A stretch of DNA of 31,765 nt, taken from Bacillota bacterium. GTDB taxonomy: Bacteria; Bacillota; Clostridia; Christensenellales; CAG-138. Positions 30,920 through 31,765 of this stretch are shown piece by piece. Below the pieces are notes generated by a model. That model was not told the origin of the DNA and searched no databases. It saw only the letters and a list, made by a program, of their open reading frames with translations. The stretch covers positions 1-31,765 of the forward strand of contig JAFABA010000124.1 of NCBI GenBank assembly GCA_023426265.1, written 5' to 3'. Made by a program: the position numbers and the translations under genes. Each line of letters begins with the position of its first letter. Position 1 is the first letter of the stretch.

Positions 30920-31765
30920 ATGAAAGCGATCATGTTGATGTTTGATTCCCTGAATCGGCATATGCTGGAACCCTATGGCTGTACCTGGACGAAGACGCCG
31001 AATTTTCAACGGCTGGCGGAGCGTTCGGTCACATTTGATAACTGTTATGTGGGCAGCTTGCCCTGTATGCCGGCCAGGAGGGAACTGCACACAGGGCGGC
31101 TGAACTTCCTGCACAGGGCATGGGGCCCGATGGAGCCGTTTGACGACTCAATGCCCGAGATATTGAAAAACAATGGAATCTATACGCATCTGATTTCGGA
31201 TCATCAGCATTATTGGGAGGATGGCGGCTGCACCTACCACACTCGCTACAGCTCGTGGGAAAGCGTAAGGGGGCAGGAAGGCGATCCGTGGAAAGCATCT
31301 GTCAAGGATCCCGCCGTACCGCAGCATCTTGGGCGCGCTTGGCGGCAGGACCTTGTGAACCGCTCCTATATCACCGCCGAAGCGCAACAGCCGCAAACCA
31401 TCTGCTTTGATCTCGGGTTTGAATTTCTGGAGAAGAACAAAAACGAAGATAACTGGTTCCTCCAGATCGAAACATTTGATCCGCACGAGCCGTTTTATTC
31501 CATGGAGAAATACAAGGAGCTGTATCCGCATCAGTACGACGGCCCTCAGTTCGACTGGCCGGAATACAAAAAGGTGACTGAGCCGCGTGAAGCCGTAGAG
31601 CATGTGCGGTATGAGTATGCCGCTTTGCTCAGCATGTGCGATGCCAATCTCGGCAAGCTGCTTGACTATATGGACGAAAACAGCCTGTGGGACGATACGA
31701 TGCTGATCGTGAACACGGATCACGGGTTCCTGCTAGGCGAACATGACTGCTGGGCAAAATGCGTC
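30920..31765 (+). CDS. Sulfatase, type I, cytoplasmic (3' end cut by window)
   Basis: The first 282 residues are present; the frame is open at the window end. The motif CMPARRELHTGR (49-60) is the CxPxR...TGR site of type I sulfatases, in which Cys49 is converted to formylglycine. Asp9 and the region NTDHGFLLGEHDCWAK (about 264-279) supply metal and sulfate ligands. The N-terminus (MKAIMLMFDSLNRH) goes straight into the catalytic fold with no signal peptide, so the enzyme acts in the cytoplasm on an imported ester. Because the site has Cys rather than Ser, maturation would be by an anaerobic sulfatase-maturing enzyme or FGE encoded elsewhere. Phosphonate monoester hydrolase is a possible alternative activity of the same fold. 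Confidence 0.9.
   Translation, partial: MKAIMLMFDSLNRHMLEPYGCTWTKTPNFQRLAERSVTFDNCYVGSLPCMPARRELHTGRLNFLHRAWGPMEPFDDSMPEILKNNGIYTHLISDHQHYWEDGGCTYHTRYSSWESVRGQEGDPWKASVKDPAVPQHLGRAWRQDLVNRSYITAEAQQPQTICFDLGFEFLEKNKNEDNWFLQIETFDPHEPFYSMEKYKELYPHQYDGPQFDWPEYKKVTEPREAVEHVRYEYAALLSMCDANLGKLLDYMDENSLWDDTMLIVNTDHGFLLGEHDCWAKCV

Overview
This 31.8 kb window looks like chromosome from a Gram-positive anaerobe of the Bacillota, probably class Clostridia. The reasons are several lipoprotein-type ABC binding proteins with MKKLL-like signals, AGGAGG-type ribosome sites, TTGACA/TATAAT-like promoters, LacI/AraC regulators beside sugar genes, and a moderate GC content. The species cannot be named from the sequence. 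There are no rRNA or tRNA genes, CRISPR array, insertion sequence or phage genes that I can see. The window is a row of uptake-plus-catabolism modules, each with its own regulator or promoter.

Region 1 (1-5127, minus strand) is a nucleoside uptake and salvage unit: a BMP-type lipoprotein, a double-domain ATPase and two permeases (NupNOPQ type), then the start of a nucleoside hydrolase cut by the window edge. The lipoprotein gene has a clear promoter, a structured leader and a cre/LacI-like palindrome. Region 2 (5128-5750) is gene-poor. It holds a long hairpin and the frameshifted tail of an ankyrin-repeat gene.

Region 3 (5751-15088) is a LacI regulator divergent from a long plus-strand operon: an FAD oxidoreductase, a MaoC-like hydratase, a class III (CaiB/BaiF) CoA-transferase, and a complete LIV-type (HAAT) ABC importer. 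It reads as import of a carboxylic acid, activation to a CoA thioester, then hydration/dehydration and oxidation. The substrate is unknown.

Region 4 (15194-18847) has two xylose-isomerase-like TIM-barrel proteins flanking two Gfo/Idh/MocA dehydrogenases, tightly coupled. This set is typical of oxidation-epimerisation of sugars, cyclitols or glycosides. Region 5 (18900-22191) is an AraC regulator divergent from a VOC-domain protein, KDPG aldolase and KDG kinase, the lower part of an Entner-Doudoroff-type route. Region 6 (22292-25230) has an aldo/keto reductase, a beta-propeller lactonase and an FMN reductase.

Region 7 (25301-31765) is a second LacI regulator divergent from a NitT/TauT-type ABC importer with one lipoprotein, two different permeases and two different ATPases, followed 15 bp later by a sulfatase with no signal peptide that runs off the window end. 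The two ATPases carry complementary defects: one lacks the H-loop histidine and has an altered Walker A, the other has a broken signature motif. A heterodimer of them would have one canonical and one degenerate ATP site. That asymmetry is well known in exporters but unusual in importers, and it is the most interesting observation here.

A recurrent design is that in all three ABC importer operons a strong hairpin separates the binding-protein gene from the next gene. This probably lets the binding protein be made in excess.
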